A stretch of 64,000 nt of DNA from Adlercreutzia sp910585575 (GTDB lineage Bacteria; Actinomycetota; Coriobacteriia; Coriobacteriales; Eggerthellaceae). Under the pieces are notes generated by a model, which did no database searches, was not told the origin of the DNA, and was given only the letters and a program-made list of their open reading frames with translations. The stretch lies in NCBI RefSeq assembly GCF_951801035.1, contig NZ_CATOKT010000005.1. One strand, given 5' to 3'. This document shows, piece after piece, positions 30,001-32,795 of this stretch; within the stretch, counting starts at the first letter, position 1; every line of letters starts with the position of its first letter. The position numbers and the translations under genes were made by a program.

Positions 30001-32720
30001 AACACGCCGGTGAGCGCAAATACTTTGCTTTCGGGGTCGTTCTTGTCTTCTTGGTAGTAGCACCCTTCGATCTGCTTCCAGTTGTCCGCGCCATTAATGG
30101 GGAACGGAGACAGGGAGGAATAGACATCATAGCTTTCGAAAAGCGCGTCCATGTCCTCGGAGGTGAGCATCATACGCATGGGATTCGTGTTCCAGTCAGG
30201 GTTTTTAGCCGCGACGGCCGGATCAGCCAAAATGCCGCAGTACTCGTTATAGTCGGCTACCTCCTGGATGGTGCCGTCGACGTCTCGGTAGAAATAAGGA
30301 ATCTCGAGGTAGATATTGGCCGGATCGTTCGGCGTACCCAGAATGTAGAGGTCCGACGTATAAGCGTAGTCCAGCGAAACCGTGGCCTTGTTCGTGGAGC
30401 CCACCATGTAGATATTGTTCTCCTGGTCGAGCATCATGCAGTCGCCGTTATAGCCCAAGGTCAGACTAAAGGCATCGAGAAGCTCCTCGTCGGTGGCCGC
30501 ATACAAAGCCACATTCCCATCAGGGTTAATACTCTGCATCATCAGCGAGTAGAAATTGCCGTTCGCGTCCGTCACCGCATGGCCGCTGATGCCCGGATGC
30601 GATTCGGGAAGAGCCGGCTTGGTGAACTCGGTGGCTGCTGGCGCGTTGGCGCCCTCGTCGCCGCCTTCATTTGCGGAGTTATCGTCAGTCGGCTCGTTGC
30701 TGGCAGCGTTGTCGCCCTCATCGCCCTCAGGCTTCTGCGCAGCGTCACCCTCGGCAGGTTTCAGCTGGTCAGGAGCGGGAGACACCGAGGCTTTGCGCGC
30801 GAATGCGATGTCGGCTTCCTCGCGCAGCGGGAAGGCTTGGGCCGAAGACAGCACGCGCAGTGAGGGCTGGGCCTCGAACACGGCGCGCACCGGTTGATAG
30901 GCGCTCTTGTCCGCTGTCCCATCAAGCGTCAGATTCTCGGACGCGAACGGCACACTCACCAGCAGTACGCGCTCGCCGCCGGCCGACACCTTGCCCGCTT
31001 CGTCTTTCAAGCTGACAACGGCTCGGCCCTCGTCAGTTACCTGGTAAGGCAGGCAAATCAAACCCGCTGCCTCCAGCGCCTCGGCATTCGTGGGATCAAT
31101 AGTCGCACGCTCATCTGCGGAAAGCCCCGTCACATCCAGCACGACCAAGCCGCTTTCGCCCGGTATGCCCACGTATTCCGTCTCACCGTCGGCAGCCTTC
31201 TCCTCCTTGTTGCCATCTGCGCGATTCGCGCGCAGGTCGTGGGCGGTCAGACCGTTTTTGCCCTGAGCATCGGCCGGGTAGGAAACGGCGAAAGCCGCGC
31301 TCTGCGCGGCGGGAGCATGCTCGGGAATGGCGAGGGTGAGCAGATGGCTCGCCCATCCGGTCTGCCCGTCAGCCACCGTCGGCGAGCCCATCGGCTCGAC
31401 GGCCAGGCTTGCTTCCGCCGTCGACTCCACGTTCGACAAGTTGAGCGATCCAGCCCCTTGGCGCATAGCAGTGCCCAAGGAAGTCTTCCCGTCGGCATCG
31501 GTATAGGAATGCACCTCATAACCGCAGGTCAAAGCCGCGCTACCTCCGTCAATGACGGAGCCGGCGAAGCCCACCTCGAACTGGGGCATCGCGGCGTCGG
31601 CATCCAGGCGACCGTCTGCCTCGGTACGTTTGCCGTCCTTGCCGCGCTCGCCGCCTTCATAGCGGAACACGATGCGACCGGACACGCCCCCTTTGAAGTC
31701 GTCGTCGGTCAAGCGCGCGTAACCATTCTGATGAAGCTGCCACGCCGACCAACCCTCGGGCACACCTTCGCGGTACAGCGCTACGCGTCCGCCCAAGCGC
31801 TTGACGTTTTCGCTCATCAGAGCCTCATGGGCTCGATCGGCCACTGCCTGGGCCGTTTCGCCGACATGGGCGCTCTTCGCCTCGTTGGCACGGACAACGC
31901 GAATGGCCCACTCCTCGGCCGAGAGCGTGGAAGCCAGTGTCCCCTTTTCGTCAGCCGGATACAGATAGGGGGCATCGAATGTGAGCACCACGGCATCGCC
32001 TTCGGCGCTACCGCCCATAAATCCACCGTTGAGCTGGGATTTCAGATTTCCCAGTCCGAGCCGCACCTGCATGCGGCGGCCCTTCAGCTGGAAGCTGCCC
32101 TCGCTCGAGAACGGCGCTCCCCAGGCAGCCAGGTCGGAAGTCAACCGCTCGCGGATGTCGTCTTCGCCACCCAAGTCAGCGGGCAGCACCTGGTCGGCGG
32201 GCGTCAGTCCAACGGGAGCAAGGGCCTTCAGGTCTTCCTCGGAAATGGCCACAGCCTGCACATCGGCCACCGATGGCGCGACCGACTCAGACTCAGCAGG
32301 TTCATTCTCCTGGTAATCAGCGGTTTTGTCATCATCGCCCTCAGAGGGAGAAACGGAATCCCCCTGATTTTCGGACGACGTCTTTTCAGCCGAAGCGTTC
32401 TCGGAGTTGGCCTTGTCAGCGTCTTCGTCCTGATTCTGGGCAGACTTCTCCCCTTCTTCGCTCTCAGAATCGCTGGGAGAAGAGGAGTCGGCATCCTCCG
32501 AAGCTACCTGTTCGGAAGTCTCTTCGCTGGCCAGAGCCGAGGAAACCGAAGGGCCGATGGCCGAGAAATCGAACATGGTGAAGGCCAGAAGTACCGACAA
32601 GATAACGGCGATCGTCTTCTGCCACGGTCGAGTGCGCAAGGGGGCGTTGGTGGAGATCACCGTTGCCGAGGCGCCCTCGACAAAAGAGTCGTTTGCGGAA
32701 AGCCCTGGGGCGGCGGTCAC
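1..32720 (-). CDS. Giant SdrD B-like domain surface protein (giant 1), C-terminus beyond the left edge
   Basis: A single minus-strand frame is open from about 32,801 to the left edge, at least 10,906 codons from the GTG used here. The protein has a signal sequence ending near SSALA, an acidic Ser/Glu/Asp linker, a unique region (about 32.4-28.2 kb) and seven tandem modules (28.2-22.9 kb). After these come a long ectodomain collinear with giant 2 (about 19.9-6.1 kb) and SdrD B-like domains with motifs such as VWxDxNxDGxxxxxExGxxGVxVxL (6.1 kb to the edge). I infer a secreted, wall-anchored adhesin of over 1 MDa; the sorting signal should lie about 1-2 kb off the left edge, judging from giant 2. 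The start is uncertain. GTG 32,720 is the first start codon in frame; GTG 32,660 gives a classic 44-residue signal peptide; upstream ATGs are out of frame because of an 11-G tract. I saw no stop or frame change along the gene. Ligand unknown. Confidence 0.88.
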   Translation of the reverse strand, partial: MTAAPGLSANDSFVEGASATVISTNAPLRTRPWQKTIAVILSVLLAFTMFDFSAIGPSVSSALASEETSEQVASEDADSSSPSDSESEEGEKSAQNQDEDADKANSENASAEKTSSENQGDSVSPSEGDDDKTADYQENEPAESESVAPSVADVQAVAISEEDLKALAPVGLTPADQVLPADLGGEDDIRERLTSDLAAWGAPFSSEGSFQLKGRRMQVRLGLGNLKSQLNGGFMGGSAEGDAVVLTFDAPYLYPADEKGTLASTLSAEEWAIRVVRANEAKSAHVGETAQAVADRAHEALMSENVKRLGGRVALYREGVPEGWSAWQLHQNGYARLTDDDFKGGVSGRIVFRYEGGERGKDGKRTEADGRLDADAAMPQFEVGFAGSVIDGGSAALTCGYEVHSYTDADGKTSLGTAMRQGAGSLNLSNVESTAEASLAVEPMGSPTVADGQTGWASHLLTLAIPEHAPAAQSAAFAVSYPADAQGKNGLTAHDLRANRADGNKEEKAADGETEYVGIPGESGLVVLDVTGLSADERATIDPTNAEALEAAGLICLPYQVTDEGRAVVSLKDEAGKVSAGGERVLLVSVPFASENLTLDGTADKSAYQPVRAVFEAQPSLRVLSSAQAFPLREEADIAFARKASVSPAPDQLKPAEGDAAQKPEGDEGDNAASNEPTDDNSANEGGDEGANAPAATEFTKPALPESHPGISGHAVTDANGNFYSLMMQSINPDGNVALYAATDEELLDAFSLTLGYNGDCMMLDQENNIYMVGSTNKATVSLDYAYTSDLYILGTPNDPANIYLEIPYFYRDVDGTIQEVADYNEYCGILADPAVAAKNPDWNTNPMRMMLTSEDMDALFESYDVYSSLSPFPINGADNWKQIEGCYYQEDKNDPESKVFALTGVFRLCPKSFDDPTLALADVFDVAFTANVPENTGGAVKTGCVIESYIDVLTNEAHTCGVVIDNGTSTKEFVRSITFIKSNLQWEMKVTPLTEHQVMWDRYNYHAYKVEIENTSPTFDTPIDLLGFNLTVPNSESGTGGILRSDIASWKADGTPVSADELYGDVWKSGSFIGKPNAGGVLIYDVTDQDTDAASWNVFWDSVDQVKFTNVESLANVQPLAYQTFERNGQMNFLIQNEKDANGELPPLLMPTGNPDHKRSKVTLLVAAPFTTNLSYTPWQEPDTKIQRKTYPNLAFGCYPTVYFGNRGIEGFTWSKSNKNDAQRFEDVFNSVKMRKIASAYDAANDPNAPASVMNEPKFLENGGSGTGRLGYPSHYRLTDFTSQGNIFISGIEKNCDQPSNVVDSLPKYWDLSTITLRVKKDSRNTASPSAATAAAGSLEQWFGGNGKPIIEVQVCTAPKQTQYIEDNQLEWVPLDLEPVDEGISGQWHVWRWGTKGGFAQGALDIAGYLESKGIEAKTRTKLVTGSGLPRWFTGKVRINFADRLPVHEPGVHESSVDAAKVVVDIPIDITFSGIMREPQGEGVSTDPEETIPFTNVATLSNGTPTWVTPVNLGDNAQGFYAGSVRTCLQQVALNPLGPVQPKVQAYGYLTPQEAPGATLSGHSNNEGELYVPVNEERAGFVFNLSNEHESKMEPGSFTTSSFSSGTPIDENATANNAGANNALYSACDCTLLPDGGFVDGVTYPEGSVIHRGHNGFVPSSVVISKGLLACADITSVTLWRVHDGTELGAEGPLTLTREELEPFINRNASSELYGCAVIPQSAWATPEWPDARLDKVKVNFESFDGRVAASSNASPSTTASSVYVAIHGNPGIVGRYPMSGTLATDYRLGNNAVHSSKKAYLHASSPSPEVHAFGYRLERGYAYFQDDATGGSRAAQKVSLGTANESGSSAFSAGSGFAFYIDNHTTSPAHNGSFSTGDLYSIYNDVNGFRGYKTSSVYLNQSLLENMTLRDADAVVLHLRDASGASSTKTLTKAQVLAKRIMTNNKYYANMRHEMSGAIGSSPVGGVLLASDMWNASAGYYLTGLTVNFSYFNPNVFFQHFDRDTYEEASQDAAYTPAVRQKDLLNPTCPLVAFYGAPTLPSGAYLTSPLKSECRLTGSVVASYATSVSPSEELAHSDTGAITPIDPVATNKTFAYLKDRPTDLQTSEKEDDLTVPLEEEREGFVIHVGDTKKVENATSVVGWNILTRDDKLTGKSQILPGYVSTSDLPFTALGDGKRYGFETSRIVVNRYLRNQSDITSIVVKWVKDDGTTGTTSIPRAELDAKYLVNASGATGSGLSVNGSLSGSYVVPRTAWEGYHLVNVRVNYNYLREQTIIHYDEDEDPHTFSSDAMVVLHGSPTMPGTYQVTSTVGTDYGVAGVPNVSKSDTAVLRVKTAEPRVYAFAYRDGTNSITSNPLAAVSTHDAGTNSYNSEQTAHIGFNNAGYHFQVTTENGSMLAPGSFSTSDIPCVQDGNTADYHGFKTSHVVISKGFAANSTIQSVDLTYLDPATGQTAVRTLTAAQLASYRASSGVMAGAYVIPSSAWNGKWLRNVKVNYGKFNGDVQFEGDAYPFSGRYYLHDTGNDQAQKGAFVALLGTPTASLGADGRLDVYGTMTTNYPAGLPQATARSRATLKVKPAQPSVYAFGFSDGGTGGGHYDRSIGSGNGSDGSRTVSIGRGNSGYSFHMATDAGSSIIPGYLEIGTTQVMQRPGTNPADMRGFKATKVVISKAFAAAAQNMTVTFQVSNAVAAPLLSPVTVTLTAAQLAQCRKSDGSYEFAPARWLPTGTADGTVWLRGLRIDFTRFNGGVNFQGQHSGSSYYVDSDALNYDAYVNIYGTPTKSGSMPVSATASTAYAQGSQLTNVSTTHTATLNVQQANPEVYAFSYQGTTAVGFDHSVITRSLGSSASTLDKDRKHVASMGVGDSGYTFHVTTDNGSDMAPGYFETTYTALGTRPGTTDDFRGYQASHVVVSKDFWNNATNPVVKLALTDPATGQSSTLVLTAAQMASYRQSTGALAGGYVIPASVWGGKWLRSVRIDFEKFKGGVQFAGGIADNGLASGNKNYQSWYTAPAPGQGSFVGLYGMPTQPGTLNMKATFATNYGADDRTMDHNGTIVNQGANLEIEQPDPLLAADGYYQRTGTTDLKTTAAGAGEQEVPMAMASAGYWFRLGSGNSSKIMPGQFVTDDLPVSYFDEEQCLRGFDTSRVILGKNLLANADIVSVRIRYAVLGTSGQFSRQSKTISGADLIQYLNAHKVTSGSLAGSVVLTPVDWDNHYFLGIDFDYRSFKPNVSVARSSAASYVAYEGEGSQVGILPVKGTHRSTYYGGGVQDGTASKTPKLKITTIAPELTIDGQWSLDSTVYTPQPPTTLNGWTQWKDPVPYRWGENDLQERAWYNYTLKNHTVSQAKNQDLLIAVEEISGSTPSALRGFVAKELQIDSVSFSGGVLRQGTSEIGYIDFFDSDQGVTGGYQNFASDDAKQKVTLTAADLASRITGTKLSVNLTTLGLKNVKYVRVHFNVLGDNVGGVPSNDFRARLYGHVYTHGARSDAYGRYTRSTAKFYPRTMKYGSDTARDALYDMPIKELIFDAWSEAFRSTNASEGSLASSDHQWNVQVSHVTPPAANGKYAGYRYRVKNTTYARSDTNQIVLSVDSVRNVSSGGLTNIRGFFTETVDLDMGLLWLGSERMTGNDPRTSSLVNLNFVFLDSATGQEKSVTIPKSQLLKPASAQELPGGTHWRTSNPTFDPACSDWGWNNTGGYHFNTRDQAVFGSCAGMYLKRIEINYGVVAPSYFANSILHAQLSGEPNWYNVLDNGPLISTVTAKRTNFPNGLTYPSSFTFNDKADSRLTVRDPVLGIETHAKWGTPGSGTVIDEVPNAQYKSDNMDRYQSQIAVPYDKDFTLYARIFNSSDISKLEMCDVTLDLLMLRENGIYQKGGGTVSAWTGFHTTKVTFKKELLERFGTVGDIMFYGSRDTDTAMDATTPKLKLTPVYNGTALQGFKDQNGTMYSCRSASGALTDLVISEAQLRAAGIDDLKKVYLSKWLEMARDTSTSRPNQLVVFDGYTDREPGDRNVNIAGTAKMFLGGVTNDPNYVITRYDDTAVLVSKMFFDAIAHAGFADQQTNKRFDRWATQADDRHQVRREGVYNREEPDNILQIGYKAQGSLLTDFRQSAGALPNRDHASQYEWELDPWKTFEPSSQSFSSGAEVEIVQNIPHQYFDAYYVKIHPQALSYLQDIVVTYGDGSTYTVSRATIDANKGNAVATANTGGKYTRLNLLAKNGNTHIADFSGTKGNYLRDAFEDYNTTKEPALSERVTKVTYRLRINQNKGVVNPDYGTWFNIETTDTDSYEVTGRFIRQIDETSSVTNVELCIGGRYSGANRTLHQAVERCDNPSRNSNDDFRSKWSWQDYYTSPTYDYDANRWMKKEFKMRHLQARMRLQVTETPNSNRKSPLDKVTNKTNAFDEGEFEDYNVDVSKIDGVQNLPLGSNQNFSVAFTRFQPPRNQMAGEITNGAYDTFNANGYAIEGPDGDRYDSFDDSHYYDFYKSGWRLVSFADEVIIRDTMPKCEPSASSIFYGFMSTGLQIQPGDGSILPYVDKIVFHLRDYPNGESGSTANAVDSTVELKGADIASMVSAYNAGKSWNVLFEHNDGFPCPQLNGEPYVYTLNLKKFQFVTSYDIVLKNLGGSADYNTETGRGYKKFDSWDRGTIDIRVFGRPYAWYLDVPAGASAADKQMIKDHNEQAKKDMLNKIETFSRRYYAPTTDVINKTHNRGANGGYADNDHWRDRAWMLSYPIPYNFYQYLTNNRVTVDGDGEITSGGTRDFADNNRSPNVNYIEARFKNDEDTVLPDRTDYAARISHLRMNVTPGEIARVQHLYLPKNFVKTDAAHDPKWFQVQSVSFTIETKAGEPDQVITYQWTTDAQGNLTNQALANILSGPGASSKYTDCYVLDLEKALREWAAANPDKLPTYKAVGSYFGNIDGGAKGVSVTNTIDGYASNPSVNVDYLKARIKKISVVFDSPEAKLLDENTVLKGDEVLSPTHKMDSFTFAYDSVYVDRTATDFATVQSTTTDPTLGSWGEFSTPTFGKKGCPFNYDTSVETLYTDDIQTKDPNHNALPNSTLQQKTVQGLQDVYHLLGTLKAESVRGSKTQGVFGYDKGEDDVMAPSSYEAASSAARTNVPDGGLHAGDYVEYSLYVGNDPDSKTILEGFNGRFEVGKGQRIIGWEVEKVKQNGVWVDHVSPGRDYPVTAQIGTVSGTMRPAPAQTDLSQTYTNPTPSTVMGTENFDTNHVIEFQIGNPKWDAANAMTDPSTRIFQKGEGIYLRVITQMTSELGSSTYDASENVIFQNDEASYDYRKPRADWKTVSAPIHGYVQYKARGVKNAADCLPVSQPETSPNIDPRQFVWANVTDAGLKLYTYNNVGCNAFYAHGKMKFTNRNQYGSLVWSKTSFYEHDADASRSTATSAVTNHENDPQLNMEFTATQNASSNAMANVDGNPAQMTVSNLINPTYHSTNITVTVNLYDQQRRQGFELTEVPHIANGTKATLKDAAGESIDLRYPLNMPKSTLLKAGPATAGSNGLNGGDNHRPDIKIEYYDKQSGRWLQYADLLALHNQNVQQGNTVNINPFRTVTRVKWTYYDVPASQMVNGQVQPYRLEDVALVGVGRYIDTRINQHRGNPADSWTGRYYKVDVGYTHYHEENTQLDFYKVGESGVTKTDPVKHWLNDGNPAYQTNFADAVRTKADSQASCDFTVYRRVPVVRFQTQAFQSESLALGTYQPFAEQKTGYLPGERIWYKDTVYNVPQGTGANKGCSSLEGEVYNPVFYERIPTKYLLDDEGNTITAAWLQERLQQGGHIRWKDKSGHDVYADRTSDVQLQVTQVDPLTGKVVDPSDPSYTPVTAPDYGGMMVYGNQTKNVAYGNFGKPFADMTPASGSTSLSTEFALFRIEWVPIPDEEPEPDPDNPDPDTPTGPGVGTLPSPHDPLSPADRTAPGNTCLEVGDTIELIFDVYAATDGLPQVYAQLGSGTAANGSGTTGREPAYFPRVGEYWSSWENEGINPLSDNNFGYTAVNSAGVFRVNNANVLMDMDFLHHDAGFTGDKPGTVDIWEMFDGSYTYLPGTAHNGDSDQGLNGAGRIDEETGQGALGAGFLDADVRTSNYVQEARYTPREDMAADSFQKLPQSVWLLTPNYERFNDRQDEYYYTNRDYYYYVMEPRTRGQEVRLAEDLNRPRRWGSLTPILWSETRLHLQKAWLATSSEMVPGATGSLNETGDVESARKYNLYDARESWSHKEGTWEDTAMPAYKGLLYGQYQTALQYHQSYTAKLQALNYGDRTLDGVEFTYIMPRGAEPELDANGNPQVSAQVLSGVNGTSGYDKDPKLNESWANVAAANITVEVVQTPYGEYAGYDAPSASQNPADYRNGITLKSGTTDRSVKPQLSTYEAVASDQPGMRNESYVDSSQPWVLRITVRQPLGKWFGRNADGTAVGANKNVADPDQYQGNAGYKLNVNVKARIFGNNENEAWYDRLMTRPIDTRPVSGANVAQGQIPSPSSSYFQVFDIDHFEGNAAVADTNKADGDINNANQFGMDFRFASRKGTGTADTNPAEHDPQSHVDEDGNFDPDAWEACNLCQNEGGMGLAFDMSYGSPHMPSVGGRMVQNNTVIATDDNPMGAKATNTNQVPWLTAAKDKMQNDDETPIRVYAQTGTSAVQRKPVMRVWNTIGVDGVGSDASQYYMSGESDVRQLNVHVENRYWWNDTAVDLASRNGAEKTELYERRTHTYSVDGGQRGSIPQPAVTVVLPENLAPVNAKTNRPYARLLGVAQPFEHTDASGAREADWSLNIATDATSDSKWKLANNQDVANNLSMYDATVTYEAVDDAGTPIAQDGITPAQCRFVVRFTARSIDEAGNAVVNGPATGEHFIKSNDMETFKFKVVTLGDRVASTQAELNTFQNIRTFVTSAVPAFKFFEDQDIAQDASGKSQNPYRVGNAYQMRYKGDTSDKRLDSRVTRVATDGVVYSSTQPNAEKLSHQPQHFWHGKNGTAIDYTFAASATLESLQRGGTPVSYFCGLKCTEDCTEAWHQCSVTGANACAPVGGCTPACNSLFNSSTCTQNLNPVVQAGTFQGQNFWPYVPYQNWLTYYNYECGANSNYIPWKCTGVPHDHRDMNANSTPNRYKRVWNSHTGQYEFHLIPLNQNGSYPSGSAGNNVFVLDPGYHPYSHCANPCCPSVTGIANPVHTGYVRLTFGTFGVLPADPVFAGMTNDLNDKSSISKEDGESKATNKLPGFSRRYLETERGLDKENVLSQSGMLVEDYFNKFPANSAYYNHPAYTLQKESTRGLNRDTTSRHEEGYTNRVTGTCQASDDSGILTGLKLRAWKSPKLQPSYAVEYQRNVDTDSTDSAKRAVKGQEVYPQGVKTGDPQKDTWQYGDSLWYAASLENIRGEDWNDASPVYHAKMVFSFHLPQQVTLYGDRTLTEDYLKDLFANDECPFYVEWTHTDRDPITGAASEHHTDTLYPGDLIRDGWTVNIVKQPNYGTSTYSDHAVATGASADFAKPDVDQMTDKPDEGAATKEKRRDSEIVVIELAPPDDATDEEFQNHPSLLEAYWDGVRPDGYFGVGDKVTLKLRVRVDNMVSTTLDTAEAPGLSSFIDQSLPLRDQETLRAELSAVRNIAKNLKGFPDALGIVRDKGQLDEVFTWNGDGSAAYMTFHDTELNWLKTTNGGPGWTHRWQNAGTGADGTTHNAGALAAAKPIMPIQDVEEGIVHHDYGFARQEVAGFRSDSQIKDHEQQDITGSNNDFLPKADYDCDGDLTDVFAYAESGTFTLWRPSSSVRGDTLKQRQVVGDPDTKEDSVRDPGMNSEDEGGDGSADSDDDGEVEDSVNRFLITQAVNTGGAVNSFIVDYQVPFYATREATKSDALLPNPGDGRPASQDVVRTRPCVTTLKSGVWEVPGSQYVERDGKRVAANDAARTEEKLRLFVMVRIAKAPRDVNGVDLATTGYGEQNGTSHNKNENYAKLGTDGDRDYFYGEDDAAADGNTAPASGMWLMVGSQNGYAISDKQNVEIDVRQAIRDLQEAGQLSNDIVLGTYGNYDVRQIRWVVKSVELDDNGQPKYSGKQALVDTPETYATPVPHGFLLAVDAAPYDDSTEETKAFTAGNQEADEVDPNRFNVGWERQKNEDGTYTGTYTGGKNDWRLLKTKTSMPTSLTDPAASVTCETEVVEKFSQVLGDEEPDEGSGDDVEPTPSVHLNHFVSGVLRYDDTKYAEFDRVGMGFYITEEDPTLRLRVKQAYFKGTVDSEFAWVEGQPVISQDNSRMIKYTITLNNLSDSQMFQLGITNRKQSTATNPMLSILLPYLEDFGQASLLQDENFQYVPYRSVITQNEDGTYPCPLNDNFKTTAEKEAQTVIIAGVPITQMVTTKGAYSLNGSATAPSQKNNNEECATWVDQAGVERNISTPIWTYHIEKQTMMFAPVTVDPDKPETDPLTYTEMLADPTSLAPGLALWNPWLYQDNVNKGDVKVRDQESVVSLNGSPVKRKFFNWAFTGKPTQYGDMTQAKLRPGEALVIEMLMPISDTATSALGNELLTTTGYGYKAGYYEPYLPEGSTFESVSYAQDSRDANLDDDRNQLIMAMRLQPCSFESLNAVLQNKFAYTRTNSRYSKVVNGPARLTEGDDYYYESETSNPSADESRSKNYIRASFLDILPYEGDVDAMNGSFSTSQNRGSQWNGWIKDLDSIKLILRQPGNAHYNDGVEVEEACHRIYVGPYERRGNKLVALSEADLIKVWQQASTNAKKSLINNLRNNPNALYAQKFIPLSELKSYVASHPAEAETLQKGLRALWVDILDTPSAYTGDMLYLPPRGLLRLTYDMHAPLNLPKYLGDLTGNVVYDMNTDAKPNEGFEGSNPLGAARLAEVTQWNSYVHRVNTASRNDSQANTKNLKLEEKAYAGVFVDAPEERGYLGDYVWVDENWDENKNDTASVALNYDALGRPTTYHQAKNGRYLLSTATRYDSVTGQRVGTFTDADGQQADTSTILKDINFDGQKEDPGVNGVKVELLNENGYPVNRDGQVVTFNATVNEGNGIWQECDEFGNPKYSNNGFAIVASGGAPVSFTTESDYYGNKGYWILSDLKPADYKLRYTFPAEYSAYSLTTKKIGPSRNVALEIERVEDDPNTAANEACLIATTTDTITVKGLKNGDGYDREKFLNGEYDAQHVMYDAMATSYSVGIARPVPYEGTVFRDDVYDNSEEIDPDLYDGFMDWQSDPSQTPAVGAAGYPGTFETRKEQRVPYMQVSVHEYDPETGQLKDEIALDSDGEPAVKTTGMDGLFSFTLKPNRTYGIRTQETIVTRRITPTPYVHANNPLEQAVIDEPMLASDSTAVKLQKRYDNDLTVYGSSGGQTGLFEAVVPVDASGHAVYEQGQTWRGYRVNHRLSLGFIDDTKGYLGDRIWNDANHNGVQDMDEVGVAGVKVTIEQYWWNPEGGTAGIGGWELSPDWDFRTQTTNAAGNYVFKALPVSVIDPQNTMPNAVIDEKPRFLAGYRVRIDQSALAALPDTWSFTYRNNAAPQLDGEEDKIDSDACTSVLQAPTMTSGVTVPSFYLNEKSNAPILQPEFEAGTGPDAMIVLAKPMDFDDTYPYEQFEVRTSALSSRYYNLFESMHTGRWDAGLVRVPTAAISGLVWKDANYDGVQKRTADGSLAADEPGMAGERVLLTQWYFDPTRVNPLDDNSHWFQNLGFGTDNRTTGIVTDGLTAADDATVAAGDVAVLTDENGRYVFDNLPTAYTSNAGEQYLAAYRVRLDAMHVDDPGTPEAIHWLPTRAHHAGALAATDAVRLDSDLLDDATRELIGREPLLGAGQSGSRPRHGQIILARSVAQPNATQASHVTLPSTDVIAGALGNAGTSFDWLHVRNDALQNDGSYEISGGDAGQLPAPTADIDGVLWYDLNNDGVRDDVETGVGGIRVTLERYIPDPDNEDGDGDGWKADPEWYTGWGVDDPAFEADDDPDPWKAYEADCQKGIGSPAAGHSQLTADNGGYLFADLPTQRVEDDGTPVVYAYRVKVTVAPDIRYSYLIAKYQQGGDFTLDSDLRAADASLMNTDAREYDVLLDRADDEAFQGNVVKAAAPNNPNHGFHGAMAGVLGIFAEAMGVESPMNYAYDRASATDRRYNDGSVENPKRGIIEGRVWKDTNYDGDQAMSGGSYDQSEPGMAGVKVRLQRWMWDSPAEGEPKQWIKGTAEEVTTDANGVYRFENVLAATRKENETTMVLLGYTVEVDGDEEKGAGAYPVTLREQTTAAAPSKVGRPNTYGDELAYTEDAYPVRWTVDDSCQRNGVRMLDGRLIIANASVAATQPENNVRGFDISSVYDVKHLDAGFVPPVNSTIEGVVWNDTSYDGKRDYATSLDGAAATHAGVEPEYGLSGVTVVLTRYVRNGEHWVPDTDFGTEGAMRTSTDDEGVYRFKDLPGFKRLSQDSYTLYAYRLRLEDTPEASLCTRFHVSTAGNRFDSDVLSDSAGTPMGLNEVFVEGANGRVRNDGYVLLARPTSASRASQYSFTYAGLSYDPVEPALRQRGGDAGFREPSGREMAGVVWSDDNDGIRQDGEPGIPEVKVELRRYWYKAGVDGEPGLWVLDRDFHGEATEPEQPEGPSEPGEPVEPGEPTEPSEPTDPTDPTEPTDPTDPTEPTDPGESTDPTEPSEPVEPMDPEEPGESTDPEEPGETEEPETPEAPETPVVAAVMKVMAAAFVSVDESEVPTEPSEPTEPTELGESTEPEEPGEPTDPVEPVEPTDPVDPSEPTDPTEPDQPTEPSDPDQPADPTDPDQPVEPEDTWVPRSVLTAEDGTWSFENLDAVGVREVDGQERYVVYGYRVNIPEIPGSYGVTVFGRGDATVTNSSLDEYTTRLVPDEPQNGLTVLAMHYNDNEDVRALIENGPQYTGGNRWSRVGANDYLENDAGLVYMRVAAIKGHAWNDDDNDGLQRGD
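60..6070 (-). other. SdrD B-like domain array of giant 1
   Basis: Eight complete domains and the start of a ninth can be counted by their first strand. These are YLGDYVWVDENWDE (about 6.05 kb), YEGTVFRDD (5.2 kb), LGDRIWNDANHNGVQD (4.6 kb), ISGLVWKDANYDGVQ (3.9 kb), IDGVLWYDLNNDGVRD (3.1 kb), IEGRVWKDTNYDGDQ (2.4 kb), IEGVVWNDTSYDGKRD (1.8 kb), MAGVVWSDDNDGIRQ (1.2 kb) and IKGHAWNDDDNDGLQ (at the edge). Most continue with GVxVxLxR and a C-terminal YxFxxLP...YRV part. Such domains are Cna B-type beta sandwiches forming stalks in Gram-positive adhesins. Confidence 0.85.
470..1030 (-). repeat. Pro/Glu/Asp/Thr repeat inside an SdrD B-like domain of giant 1
   Basis: The coding strand reads as runs of TEPTDP, SEPTEP, EEPGES and similar for about 185 residues. 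It is inserted after the first strands of the eighth B-like domain (after RYWY...DRDF) and before the second half (VPRSVLTAEDGTWSFENL). It is broken once by a short hydrophobic patch (VVAAVMKVMAAAFVSVDESEVP, about 690-765). The DNA is a 6- and 9-bp-periodic repeat in frame, so copy number can change without a frameshift. Confidence 0.85.
11225..11735 (-). other. Cysteine-rich insert in giant 1
   Basis: About 13 cysteines fall in roughly 170 residues, in motifs such as FCGLKCTEDC, ACAPVGGCTPAC and SHCANPCCPSV, with several histidines. The rest of giant 1 has very few cysteines. The insert lies just N-terminal to a conserved FGTFGVLPADP motif that also follows the cysteine-rich insert of giant 2. 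It could be a disulfide-bonded or metal-binding module. Confidence 0.7.
22900..28200 (-). repeat. Seven tandem modules of about 225-270 residues in giant 1
   Basis: A recurring pattern runs through this stretch. It starts with a motif like V-Y-A-F-G-Y, then xGYxFxxxTxNGS, then GFKxSxVVISKxxL, then LTxAQL, then a strand like WLRxVxVxFxxFxGGVxFxG, and ends with VYVxLYGxPT. The YGxPT-type anchor recurs near 27,417, 26,613, 25,830, 25,107, 24,385, 23,652 and (degenerate) 22,977, so spacing is about 675-805 bp. The three copies between 23.6 and 25.8 kb are the most alike. I do not recognise the module as a named domain. Confidence 0.75.
32529..32660 (-). other. Signal peptide region of giant 1
   Basis: Counting from GTG 32,660, the n-region carries RTRPWQK, followed by the hydrophobic stretch IAVILSVLLAFTMFDF. 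An ALA|SEE type signal peptidase I site follows, between 32,529 and 32,528. Beyond it the chain is Ser/Glu/Asp-rich. The upstream in-frame residues (32,661-32,801) also look like protein, so a long N-terminal extension is possible if translation starts further up. Confidence 0.7.
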
Positions 32721-32784
32721 CCCCTCATTCTGCGAGCTTTTTGCCCGTCCCTCGCGGTCTAGGCGGGGGTCTTTGCTATGAGCG

Positions 32785-32795
32785 CCCCCCCCCCC
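32785..32795 (-). repeat. Eleven-G homopolymer at the 5' end of giant 1 (candidate phase-variation tract)
   Basis: The plus strand shows 11 consecutive C, which is 11 G on the coding strand, seven bases after the A of the ATG at 32,802. With 11 G this ATG reads M-P-R-G-G-G-R-S-stop. The ATG at 32,848 (MKRKML...) also runs into a stop, at the TAG near 32,760. Ten or 13 G would join the 32,802 ATG to the giant frame; nine or 12 G would join the 32,848 ATG. The giant frame itself has TAA at 32,802-32,804, so in the present state only internal GTG codons can start it. Confidence 0.85.
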